A stretch of 8,745 nt of DNA from JBDTRY01 sp039931435 (lineage in GTDB: Bacteria; Acidobacteriota; Thermoanaerobaculia; Gp7-AA8): positions 1 through 8,745 of the forward strand of contig JBDTRY010000166.1 of NCBI GenBank assembly GCA_039931435.1, read 5' to 3'. Positions within the stretch are counted from its first letter, which is position 1, and each line of letters begins with the position of its first letter. Position numbers and translations under genes: made by a program. This document shows, in pieces, positions 1 to 5,347 of this stretch. The notes below the pieces were generated by a model. It was not told the origin of the DNA, made no database searches, and saw nothing but the letters and a program-made list of their open reading frames with translations.

Positions 1-5
1 AGGCC

Positions 6-19
6 GGGTCGCCTGACCC
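6..19. repeat. Short inverted repeat at the window edge
   Basis: GGGTC and GACCC form a 5-bp perfect stem around the loop GCCT, followed directly by AAATATTT. Similar 'GGGTCnnGACCC-AAAT' ends sit at the edges of some REP/RAYT-associated and IS200-like elements, but this is pattern memory. No transposase is in the window and the left neighbour is not visible. It could equally be a chance hairpin or the terminator of a gene outside the window. Nothing else is recognised in positions 1-129. Confidence 0.25.
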
Positions 20-129
20 AAATATTTACCTGTCCACGGAACCGGGGTATCTCCAATTCTGCAATATCGCTTCTGGAGGGCAGAGGCGCAGCGGACCGCG
101 TCGGCTGCAACCGCTGAGTTGGGCGGGCG

Positions 130-310
130 TCACGGCTCTGGAATGCTGAGTTCCCGGCAGATCTTCCGCGCCAGGGAATTCGGAATCTCTACATGCCGTG
201 GAATGGCCTCAAGGTGTCCCGTATTCGGGTTACACCACAGCTCGTGCTCCTTGCCGCTTCAGAAAGCAACCATTCCGTCGAAGGTGACGGAGTAGTTGTC
301 TCTGCTTCAC
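130..310 (-). pseudogene. hicA: HicA-family toxin gene, inactivated by a frameshift
   Basis: HicA toxins are small double-stranded-RNA-binding-domain mRNA interferases neutralised by HicB. The minus strand starts with GTG at 310, overlapping the TGA of the upstream hicB, which is typical hicBA coupling. It reads VKQRQLLRHLRRNGCFLKRQGA and then hits a stop at 232-230 after 26 codons. From about position 245 another frame continues HELWCNPNTGHLEAIPRHVE, then IPNSLARKICRELSIPEP, to the TGA at 132-130. Together these give the family layout: an N-terminal helix ending NGC, a GA-H turn carrying the expected catalytic-type histidine, the AIPRH strand and the LARKICR helix. The break lies at about 241-247. 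Restoring five bases (one copy of a CACGA tandem) would give a 61-residue protein of normal HicA length. As read, no full toxin can be made. A sequencing error is the main alternative. Confidence 0.8.
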
Positions 311-522
311 TGCAAGACAACCGTGTCCCGAATCGCGCCTTCTGGCACACCCCGCAGACCGTCTTCACGGCGATCCTCCAGGATTAGCGCGATCGCCTCG
401 GCAAGGTTCTGACGAGCAGCTTCCGGAGTCCGTCCCTGCCCATTCGCGCCAGGAATTTCAGGCGAGAAGGCCACGAACCAGTCCTCGTCCTGCTCGATGA
501 TCGCGGTGAACTCGTTGTGCAT
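307..522 (-). CDS. hicB: HicB-family antitoxin
   Basis: This 71-residue protein matches the short form of HicB, the antitoxin that binds and blocks HicA. The strand-helix core is visible: FTAIIEQDEDWFVAFSPEIPG (partial RNase H-like fold, residues 5-25), then GQGRTPEAARQNLAEAIALILEDR (residues 28-51, the conserved G-x-T-xEA-xxNL-EAI stretch). There is no C-terminal DNA-binding domain, which is usual for this short class. Its TGA overlaps the GTG of hicA in the GTGA arrangement, so the two were one operon. The frame is intact although its toxin partner is frameshifted, making it an orphan antitoxin here. No convincing Shine-Dalgarno is visible; a TAGAAT hexamer lies just upstream of the ATG (530-535 on the minus strand), so a leaderless message is possible but unproven. 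Family assignment is confident. Confidence 0.88.
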   Translation of the reverse strand: MHNEFTAIIEQDEDWFVAFSPEIPGANGQGRTPEAARQNLAEAIALILEDRREDGLRGVPEGAIRDTVVLQ

Positions 523-793
523 GAAGCAGATTCTACAGCGAAACTACGGGAACTCCCTGCAGCCGACAGTTTCTTCCGGTGGTCGGAGTGGACGTTGCTA
601 CCCCGCTCGAAGGTGCCGATCTACACCGGGGACGGCGAGATTGGGGACGGAGCTTCTGAATCTGTTCCGGCCTGCGGTAGAGTCGTGCCGGGGGCCGACG
701 AACGGAGTTGCAGCCGGTGCGAAATCGCCCATCATCGTCACTGCGTATGATGATCTCTTCGCGGTTCGTGAACGGCGAAGACCCAGGTGACCC
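523..793. other. Gene-free stretch between hicB and the membrane ORF
   Basis: No supported gene is seen in these 271 bases. Overlapping short frames exist on both strands but none shows a recognisable family, a good start or a Shine-Dalgarno. A short GGGGACGGAGCTTC near 643-656 resembles a piece of the dispersed repeat seen at 5252-5267. The regulatory region for the flanking genes (minus-strand hicB and plus-strand ORF at 794) must lie here. Confidence 0.5.
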
Positions 794-1357
794 ATGAAGA
801 CAATTCTGATCCTGTGCCTTGTCGTTTCACTGTGCCTCCTCGTTGCCACAGCCGCCCTGCTCTTTGTTCCCGTCGCACACTTCGAGTTGAGGATCTGGCG
901 CTGGCTCCGTATTGGAGTGCTGCGTCGGTGGATAACGAAGAGAAGGGGCGTGAACGAGCCGCTCCACCCTCAGGCGACCGTGATGATGGCCCGACGGAAT
1001 CTGGTCTGGCATTTGATCCTGACGGGACTGTTTACGACACAGATCGCATGGGCTCTGGCGGCCGAGGGACGATGGTGGAGACCGTTGACGATCCCTCTTG
1101 TGACGCGAACCCACGCCTGGTTCCTCAGGGCTATACTTCTCGCCTGCAGGTTCGCGCAATTTGTACGGATTCGATTAGCGGGTCATCCGACGAACTGGTC
1201 TCTCGCGATCATTGACGGACAGGTCACTCCGAGCGCGAGCGAGGAGTCCGAGAGGGGCGAGAGGCACGAAGGATGGAGTTTCGTACCGCCCACCCCTCTG
1301 GGATCCCTCACTCACGTTCGGGATGACGTGATTCCCGCGCTCGTTCGCATGATATGA
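794..1357 (+). CDS. Hypothetical membrane protein whose C-terminus is a dispersed repeat
   Basis: The frame begins with ATG at 794 with AGGTG a few bases upstream (788-792), a usable Shine-Dalgarno. Residues 3-27 form a strong hydrophobic segment (ILILCLVVSLCLLVATAALLF), followed by a basic stretch (residues 33-51, WRWLRIGVLRRWITKRR), which suggests an N-terminal membrane anchor. A second hydrophobic segment lies at about 69-90 and a third, weaker one at about 109-124. I recognise no family. From residue 137 onward the reading frame is supplied by the 151-bp dispersed repeat (1202-1352), so the last 50 residues are not native protein. The original C-terminus was either replaced or ended close to there. 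The TGA overlaps the ATG of the next gene. It may be a genuine but altered gene or a degrading one; expression is unproven. Confidence 0.45.
   Translation: MKTILILCLVVSLCLLVATAALLFVPVAHFELRIWRWLRIGVLRRWITKRRGVNEPLHPQATVMMARRNLVWHLILTGLFTTQIAWALAAEGRWWRPLTIPLVTRTHAWFLRAILLACRFAQFVRIRLAGHPTNWSLAIIDGQVTPSASEESERGERHEGWSFVPPTPLGSLTHVRDDVIPALVRMI
1202..1352. repeat. 151-bp dispersed repeat, copy 1
   Basis: This block matches 5026-5176 at every position except one (A at 1253, T at 5077) with no gaps, in the same orientation. Inside it, 1223-1326 is an imperfect palindrome: the left arm GTCACTCCGAGCGCGAGCGA and a right arm ending CACGTTCGGGATGAC are inverted counterparts. The matching region extends about 21 bases left and 26 bases right of the palindrome, so more than the palindrome was copied. 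The copy overlaps the 3' end of the ORF starting at 794 and provides its stop-proximal codons. Confidence 0.9.
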
Positions 1358-1640
1358 ATATCGCGCTTCTCATTCTGGCGGCAATCGCCATTCCGCTGAC
1401 TGTCGTGGCGATTCTTCTGGTCTTGTTGAAGCCGTCACGTGGCTCGACCTGCGTCCGCGGACACGCGCAACAATCTATGGAGTTCTCGGCGTGCTCTATC
1501 CCATCATTGCCGTATGGGAAGCACAGACGGAAGGTTGGCGCCCGAGCTCGTTTCTGCAGATCATGATGGGAGTCTTCTGGATCGGTTCCGCCGTCCAAAG
1601 TTATCGAAAGGGCGAGAGCGTTCCCAGGGACCAGTCTTGA
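1354..1640 (+). pseudogene. Small membrane protein gene, frameshifted
   Basis: An ATG at 1354 opens MNIALLILAAIAIPLTVVAI, then LLVLL, a classic transmembrane helix. After about 1425 this frame turns into non-protein-like sequence. The frame one base earlier then reads WLDLRPRTRATIYGVLGVLY, PIIAVWEAQTEGWRPSSFLQ and IMMGVFWIGSAVQSYRKGES to a TGA at 1638-1640. That part has two more hydrophobic helices joined by polar loops and has no start codon of its own downstream of 1354. The two halves make one protein of about 95 residues with three membrane segments, broken by a one-base loss (or two-base gain) between about 1390 and 1437. No family is recognised. There is no classical slippery heptamer at the join, so programmed frameshifting is unlikely; decay or a sequencing error is more likely. 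It begins right at the edge of the 151-bp repeat. Confidence 0.6.
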
Positions 1641-1862
1641 GAAAGGGTGCGCACTCAGCGGTATGTCTGTTTCCCTTAGTGGGGTGCCTTGGGGACCAAG
1701 CTTCTGATCTCTGGCTACCTCGGCACGTATGTAACCGATCGGCCCTCGGCCCCGCACGAATGGGACCGGCGGAGAACGAAGCTCCGTGCCACGGGCAAGA
1801 AACGAAGCTCCGTCCCCATTTCCTCCGCGTGTATGCTGGACGCCGCAGAAGAAAGGCGGATC
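1641..1862. repeat. Gene-free spacer with repeat fragments
   Basis: No gene is supported here. The 13-mer AACGAAGCTCCGT occurs twice, at 1775-1787 and 1801-1813 (26 bases apart). It resembles the reverse complement of the GACGGAGCTTCGTACC stretch in the repeat at 5255, so the spacer probably holds worn fragments of the same repeat family in the opposite orientation. The open frame running from 1689 into the SRPBCC gene covers this spacer but its translation is not protein-like. Confidence 0.5.
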
Positions 1863-2315
1863 ATGGCTGGAAACGAAGTGACACTGCATCGCGTCATCCG
1901 TACGACCCCGGAGAAGCTCTACCGCGCTTTCCTCGATCCCGATGCGATGGCCAAGTGGCTCCCACCGCACGGGTTCACCGGCAAGGTGCATCAGATGGAC
2001 ACGAAGGTCGGCGGAACCTACAAGATGTCATTCACGAACTTTTCGACTGGAAGCAGCCACTCCTTCGGCGGAAAATATCTGGAGCTCGTTCCTGGTGAAC
2101 TGATTCGTTACACCGATGTCTTCGACGATCCCAATCTGCCCGGGACCATGGAGACCACTGTAGCGCTGAGAAAGGTGTCGGTCGGAACGGAACTGAAGGT
2201 CGTGCAGAAAGGGATTCCCGAGGCGATTCCGCTGGAAGCTTGCTACCTCGGATGGCAGGAATCTCTCACGCTGCTCGCGCAACTCGTCGAGCCCGACATC
2301 CCGGATGGAGTATGA
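1863..2315 (+). CDS. SRPBCC / AHSA1-type domain protein
   Basis: The 150-residue product has the START-like SRPBCC fold of the 'activator of Hsp90 ATPase homologue 1-like' family. Characteristic features are EVTLHRVIRTTPEKLYRAFLDPDAMAKWLPP (residues 5-35, the first strand, the helices and the W-P turn), the GGTYKMSF strand (50-57), FGGKYLELVPGELIRYTDVF (68-87) and the long closing helix GWQESLTLLAQLVE (130-143). Proteins of this kind bind hydrophobic ligands in a central cavity; the bacterial members are mostly uncharacterised and the ligand cannot be told from sequence. I chose ATG 1863 because the domain begins there and an AAAGG lies about six bases upstream; the in-frame extension to 1689 reads through spacer repeats. 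The preceding gene is broken and the following DNA on the opposite strand is a kinase relic, so it appears monocistronic. The full domain is present with no damage seen. Confidence 0.9.
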   Translation: MAGNEVTLHRVIRTTPEKLYRAFLDPDAMAKWLPPHGFTGKVHQMDTKVGGTYKMSFTNFSTGSSHSFGGKYLELVPGELIRYTDVFDDPNLPGTMETTVALRKVSVGTELKVVQKGIPEAIPLEACYLGWQESLTLLAQLVEPDIPDGV

Positions 2316-2316
2316 G

Positions 2317-2429
2317 GTCCCGCAGGCGGAGCTGAGCGTTGGCGCCGAACTCGACCGGGAGGATCTTGATCCCCACGCTGCGGTCGAGCCGCGTGTCGCG
2401 CGCGCGTTAATCTCCCCCATGGCGCTGCC
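2317..2429 (-). pseudogene. Relic of a Ser/Thr protein kinase N-lobe
   Basis: Read on the minus strand, 2429-2409 gives GSAMGEIN, a remnant of the glycine-rich ATP loop (GxGGMGEVY in the Pkn family). After a one-base gap in a CGCGCGCG run, the next frame gives ARDTRLDRSVGIKILPVEFG followed by ANAQLRLRD down to 2317. This corresponds to the kinase segment usually reading ARDTRLDRxVAIKVLP, and it includes the invariant lysine in the VGIK motif. Only the ATP-binding lobe start remains: there is no upstream start, and the catalytic loop and activation segment are absent because the relic stops two bases beyond the stop codon of the SRPBCC gene on the other strand. Hanks-type kinases with this signature are abundant in Acidobacteriota, Myxococcota and Planctomycetota. 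It is a truncated, frameshifted fragment and cannot be functional. Confidence 0.72.
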
Positions 2430-2445
2430 CCGATGAAGGTGAGGA

Positions 2446-2460
2446 AGATCGTTTGACGAT
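2446..2460. repeat. Short hairpin upstream of the BrnT gene
   Basis: GATCGT and ACGATC form a perfect 6-bp stem around TTG. It lies about 65 bases upstream of the brnT-like start and just beyond the kinase relic. It lacks a T-tract, so it is not a standard terminator. Type II toxin-antitoxin operons are often autoregulated by the antitoxin at small palindromes, so an operator role is possible but unsupported by any further sign. Confidence 0.3.
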
Positions 2461-2526
2461 CTCGCATGAGAAAGGTAACCGCGATGATCCTCAAGTCATC
2501 TGCTCCCTGGGACTGCGGAGTGACGC

Positions 2527-2811
2527 ATGACCGTTTTCGAATGGGACGACGCGAAAGCAGAACAGAGCCGCGAGAAGCATGGCGTCAGCTTCGACGAAGC
2601 GCAGACCGTCTTCGTCGACCCGCTGGCCATCGTCGGCCCGGATCCTGATCATTCGCAAGGTGAGGAGAGAGAAATCATCGTCGGGCACTCCGCCCAGGGC
2701 CGGGGTCTCTTGGTATCCTTTACCGAACGGTCGGGGGCGATCCGTCTCATCAGTGCCAGGCTTATGACGCGACCGGAACGAAAACTCTATGAAGAAAAAA
2801 AAAGACGCTGA
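2527..2811 (+). CDS. brnT: BrnT-family (DUF497) toxin
   Basis: The 94-residue protein has the BrnT layout: FEWDDAKAEQSREKHGVSFDEAQTVF (residues 4-29, the F-W-D and HGVSF-EA signatures), a D-x-x-A-I turn (31-35), REIIVGHSAQGRGLLVSFTE (48-67, central strands) and IRLISARLMTRPERKLYEE (72-90, matching the R-IISAR-AtrkEr--YE C-terminal signature). BrnT is a ribonuclease with a RelE-like fold that stops translation and is neutralised by BrnA. A GGAG Shine-Dalgarno (2517-2520) lies six bases before the ATG. The toxin gene comes first and its end overlaps the antitoxin gene by 23 bases, the usual brnTA order. Its coding frame is intact, in contrast to the broken hicA toxin nearby. Family assignment is strong; activity is inferred. 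Confidence 0.88.
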   Translation: MTVFEWDDAKAEQSREKHGVSFDEAQTVFVDPLAIVGPDPDHSQGEEREIIVGHSAQGRGLLVSFTERSGAIRLISARLMTRPERKLYEEKKRR

Positions 2812-3052
2812 ACAATTTGATGAGCTGAGGGAGTCGTACGGTTCGGAATTTTTCGAATCGGCAAAGCCGAACCGCTTTGCAGGACAGGACATCCATTTCA
2901 AGGGAACCAGAGCGGTTCTTCTGGATGAGGACGTCGCGGAAGTCTTCGAATCCGGAGAAGCGGTGAACACCGTTCTTCGCACCACCATCAGGGCGATGCG
3001 CACGAATGCCACCGCGAAGGCGAAGAAGAAGAAAATCGCCGCAAAGCGCTGA
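2789..3052 (+). CDS. brnA: BrnA-like antitoxin, ribbon-helix-helix type
   Basis: The gene starts inside the end of brnT and encodes 87 residues. Residues 41-70 (RAVLLDEDVAEVFESGEAVN, TVLRTTIRAM) form a ribbon-helix-helix-like unit with the 'VLLDxDVAxxF...AVNxxLR' pattern seen in antitoxins partnered with BrnT. The acidic, variable N-terminal part (5-38) would be the toxin-binding arm. The C-terminus is very basic (AKAKKKKIAAKR), which could assist DNA binding. BrnA normally binds BrnT and represses the operon. Translation is probably coupled to brnT, as only weak purine-rich sequence precedes its ATG. The start region contains nine consecutive A bases shared with brnT. Position and pairing make the role secure; the exact antitoxin subfamily is less certain. 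Confidence 0.8.
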   Translation: MKKKKDAEQFDELRESYGSEFFESAKPNRFAGQDIHFKGTRAVLLDEDVAEVFESGEAVNTVLRTTIRAMRTNATAKAKKKKIAAKR

Positions 3053-3290
3053 TCCTTCGGTCCCTGAACTTCGAAGAAGTCCGCCAGCACCCCGACGCTT
3101 TCCGGTTCCAGGACCTCTTCGTCGATGTCCTCGGCTGGTCCCGCCCGTCCGAAAAGATCCGGCACTCCTTCGAAGCCGGCGACGCCAGCTTTGAGACGAC
3201 GACTATCGCCCTCCTCGGCGGCGTTCCCGTCATCGAGGTGCTTCGGCCGATGGCAGCCTCCCCAAGTCCGTCGAACCGGTTCTCAGATCA
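3049..3290 (+). pseudogene. Fragment resembling the N-terminus of a large restriction-modification protein
   Basis: Directly after brnA another frame reads LNFEEVRQHPDAFRFQDLFV, then DVLGWSRPSEKIRHSFEAGD, ASFETTTIALLGGVPVIEVL (about 3064-3240). After a frame change near 3240 it continues ADGSLPKSVEPVLRS. This is protein-like, unlike the surrounding shadows. It resembles the start of Eco57I/type ISP-like fused methyltransferase-nuclease-helicase proteins, which often begin with an 'LF-E-LGW-RP' segment followed by short beta strands and a 'P-DGxIP' turn. No ATG, GTG or TTG start is found in the frame, and no methyltransferase or helicase motifs follow before rarA begins on the other strand at 3396. 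It is therefore read as a truncated, frameshifted remnant. The family call rests on memory of the N-terminal pattern and is tentative; that it is a broken coding remnant is more secure. Confidence 0.45.
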
Positions 3291-3395
3291 GGAGCTCGTT
3301 CAAGACCGCGATTCGCGGAGCACCGCGCCAGGGGCAACTGAAGCGCGAGGGTGCCAGACTCAGATCGGTTTAATGCTACGGAGCGGACGCTTCTC

Positions 3396-4739
3396 TCATC
3401 GCTTCTTCATCGCCTCGCGCGCTGCACGAAGCCTGGCGAGGCGTTCCCCAATCTCTTCTTCGCGCCCTGCCACTCCCGGCTCGTAGAAACGCCGGCCCGC
3501 AAGCGTCTCGGGCAGGCAGTCCATCGGCGCGGTCTGCTCTTCGAAGTCGTGCGCGTATTTGTAGCCCTTGCCGTATCCGAGGCCTTTCATCAGGCTGGTC
3601 GGGGCGTTGCGGATGTGCAGGGGGACGGGAGGATTGGTTCCTTCGCGAACTTCGTGGCGGGCCGCTTCGTATCCTGAGTAGATGGCGTTCGACTTCGGGG
3701 CCTGGGCCAGGTAGACGACCAGTTCCGCCAGGACGATTCCTGCCTCCGGCATTCCCAGAAAATGCACGGCGTCTTTGGCGGCCACCCCAAGCTTCAGCGC
3801 CTCGGGGTCTGCCAGTCCTACGTCTTCGGCCGCAGCACGCACGAGACGCCGCGCGATGTAGAGCGGATCCTCGCCGCCTTCCAGCATGCGCACCAGCCAG
3901 TAGACGGAAGCGTCTGCATCTCCGTTCCTGATCGATTTGTGCAGGGCAGAGATGATGTTGTAGTGCTCTTCGCCGGACTTGTCGTAGAGGAGCGAGCGCT
4001 GGTGGAGAATCGTTTTTACTTCAGCGACTGCCAGCGGTTCCCTGTTCGGCCCGGCGGTCTCCACCACCATCTGCAGGCTGTTCAGCGCCTGCCGCGCGTC
4101 GCCGCCCGAGGTTGCGGCCATGAAGTCGAGCGCTTCGTCGCTGAGGCCCACGCCCGTTCCGGCCACAGCCGGATCATCCAGCGCTTTCCGGAGTATGGCC
4201 ATCAGCTGTTCGTGTTCGAGCGGGGGGATGACGACGACTTTGCACCGCGATAGAAGAGCGGAGTTCACTTCGAACGAGGGATTCTCGGTCGTCGCGCCAA
4301 TGAGCGTGATGTCGCCGCTCTCCACGTAAGGAAGAAAGGCGTCCTGCTGCGCTCTGTTGAAGCGATGGATTTCGTCGATGAAGACCGTGGTCCGGCGCCC
4401 CGTGAGCTCGCGCGTCCTGCGGGCCTCTTCCATGATCTGTTTGATCTCTTTGATCCCTGAGGTCACCGCGGAGAAGGAGACGAAACGGGATTTGGTGGTC
4501 TGGGCCACGATGCGGGCCAGAGTGGTCTTCCCCGATCCGGGCGGACCCCAGAAGATCAGCGAGGGTACACGGTCGCTTTCGATGGCGTTGCGGAGGAACT
4601 TGCCTGCTCCGAGGAGGTCTTCCATTCCCACGACGGCGTCGAGGGTGGACGGACGCATCCGTTCAGGCAGCGGACGGGCGGCGTCGTTGGCGACGCGGTG
4701 GGGTTGGAGGGATTCGAAGAGATTTCCGGTTCCGGACAT
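3396..4739 (-). CDS. rarA: Replication-associated recombination protein A (AAA+ ATPase)
   Basis: RarA (MgsA; Mgs1/WRNIP1 relatives in eukaryotes) is a clamp-loader-like AAA+ ATPase that acts at stalled or collapsed replication forks and interacts with SSB. The 447 residues match the family's usual length and order: an N-terminal 'PLPERMRPSTLDAVVGME' segment (23-40), Walker A GPPGSGKT (65-72), Walker B VFIDEIHR (119-126), sensor 1 GATTENPS (148-155), an arginine-finger SRC (164-166) and sensor 2 GDARQALN (213-220). The C-terminal tetramerisation part carries the signature SGYEAARHEVREGTNPPVPL (355-374) followed by HIRNAPTSLMKGLGYGKGYK (375-394). No key residue is missing. The ATG at 4739 has no clear Shine-Dalgarno; a TGGCAC...TATCCT pair about 20-45 bases upstream is only a weak promoter candidate. 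The neighbours on both sides are repeats or relics, so it appears to be transcribed alone. Confidence 0.97.
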   Translation of the reverse strand: MSGTGNLFESLQPHRVANDAARPLPERMRPSTLDAVVGMEDLLGAGKFLRNAIESDRVPSLIFWGPPGSGKTTLARIVAQTTKSRFVSFSAVTSGIKEIKQIMEEARRTRELTGRRTTVFIDEIHRFNRAQQDAFLPYVESGDITLIGATTENPSFEVNSALLSRCKVVVIPPLEHEQLMAILRKALDDPAVAGTGVGLSDEALDFMAATSGGDARQALNSLQMVVETAGPNREPLAVAEVKTILHQRSLLYDKSGEEHYNIISALHKSIRNGDADASVYWLVRMLEGGEDPLYIARRLVRAAAEDVGLADPEALKLGVAAKDAVHFLGMPEAGIVLAELVVYLAQAPKSNAIYSGYEAARHEVREGTNPPVPLHIRNAPTSLMKGLGYGKGYKYAHDFEEQTAPMDCLPETLAGRRFYEPGVAGREEEIGERLARLRAAREAMKKR

Positions 4740-4918
4740 GGTCAGCGCGGCTCAGGATACGGTGGTAAGAAGAATGTGCCAGTGTTCATGAGGGAACAGC
4801 TGTTTCGTTCGGAATGACATCGTTCGGTATGCCTTTTCAGGATGACAGTTCGCTGGTCGCTCAGGGCGACAGCGCTGTCACGCGCGATCGCCTTTTCGTC
4901 TCTCGCACCACGCTTCAA

Positions 4919-5020
4919 CGTGTCATCCCGAAGCCGAAGGCGAGGGATCTCCTGTGAAACTCGCTGTGTCGTTGAACCACGCAGAGATCCCTCTTCGCTT
5001 CGCTCCTTCGGGATGACACG
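4919..5020. repeat. 102-bp palindromic MITE-like element
   Basis: The outer 15 bases CGTGTCATCCCGAAG (4919-4933) are perfectly inverted at 5006-5020. The stem continues imperfectly through GAGGGATCTC (4942-4951) against GAGATCCCTC (4984-4993). The central region (4952-4983) includes TGTGTCGTTGAACCA, a phrase found again near 8158-8172. It carries no coding capacity. It fits a non-autonomous, hairpin-forming dispersed repeat. Confidence 0.85.
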
Positions 5021-5025
5021 TTCGC

Positions 5026-5176
5026 CTCGCGATCATTGACGGACAGGTCACTCCGAGCGCGAGCGAGGAGTCCGAGTGGGGCGAGAGGCACGAAGGATGG
5101 AGTTTCGTACCGCCCACCCCTCTGGGATCCCTCACTCACGTTCGGGATGACGTGATTCCCGCGCTCGTTCGCATGA
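5026..5176. repeat. 151-bp dispersed repeat, copy 2
   Basis: This is the near-identical partner (150 of 151 bases) of 1202-1352, in the same orientation and without gaps. The palindromic core is 5047-5150. It begins five bases after the end of the palindrome at 4919-5020, so two related elements sit back to back. Confidence 0.9.
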
Positions 5177-5254
5177 CGACTTGTTCGCGTGATCCCGCTC
5201 CCGGCTCTCTTCATTCTGAATTCTTCATTCGACATTCGCACTTCATCTCGCCGG

Positions 5255-5328
5255 GACGGAGCTTCGTACCACCCACCCCTCTGGGGTCCCTCACTCACGT
5301 TCGGGATGACGCCATTGCCGTCGTTCGC
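5255..5328. repeat. Partial, diverged copy of the dispersed repeat
   Basis: GACGGAGCTTCGTACCACCC, CACCCCTCTGGGGTCCCTCA and CTCACGTTCGGGATGACG correspond to the right-hand half of the 151-bp repeat (compare 5096-5172) with scattered substitutions. The left half is missing. It ends about 20 bases before the dehydratase stop codon. Confidence 0.75.
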
Positions 5329-5347
5329 CGCGCGTGCCGGATCAGGC

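Larger units (their letters stand above)
4740..5347. other. Gene-free repeat-rich region between rarA and the dehydratase
   Basis: These 608 bases hold no supported gene. They contain worn GGAATGACA/GGATGACA fragments (about 4808-4850), a small GTCGC...GCGAC hairpin (4856-4870), a 102-bp palindrome (4919-5020), the second copy of the 151-bp repeat (5026-5176), an AT-richer linker with repeated TTCATTC-like words (5208-5245) and a partial third copy of the repeat (5255-5328). Open frames across the region on both strands translate the repeat and show no domain. Confidence 0.75.

Noticed and set aside
1689..1862. N-terminal extension of the SRPBCC protein to an upstream ATG
   Set aside because: The extra 58 codons translate repeat fragments (AACGAAGCTCCGT twice) and precede the natural domain start at 1863, which has its own Shine-Dalgarno-like sequence.
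1439..2098. Long plus-strand open frame of 219 codons
   Set aside because: It overlaps the frameshifted membrane gene and the SRPBCC gene in another frame; its translation is rich in R, P, S and G with no domain, as expected of a high-GC shadow.
4715..4765. Sigma54 promoter upstream of rarA (TGGCAC on the minus strand)
   Set aside because: The -12 element (TTGC) is absent at the required spacing, so the -24-like hexamer is taken as chance.
4856..4870. GTCGC/GCGAC hairpin as a terminator
   Set aside because: The stem is only five bases, there is no T-tract, and no gene ends nearby on either strand.
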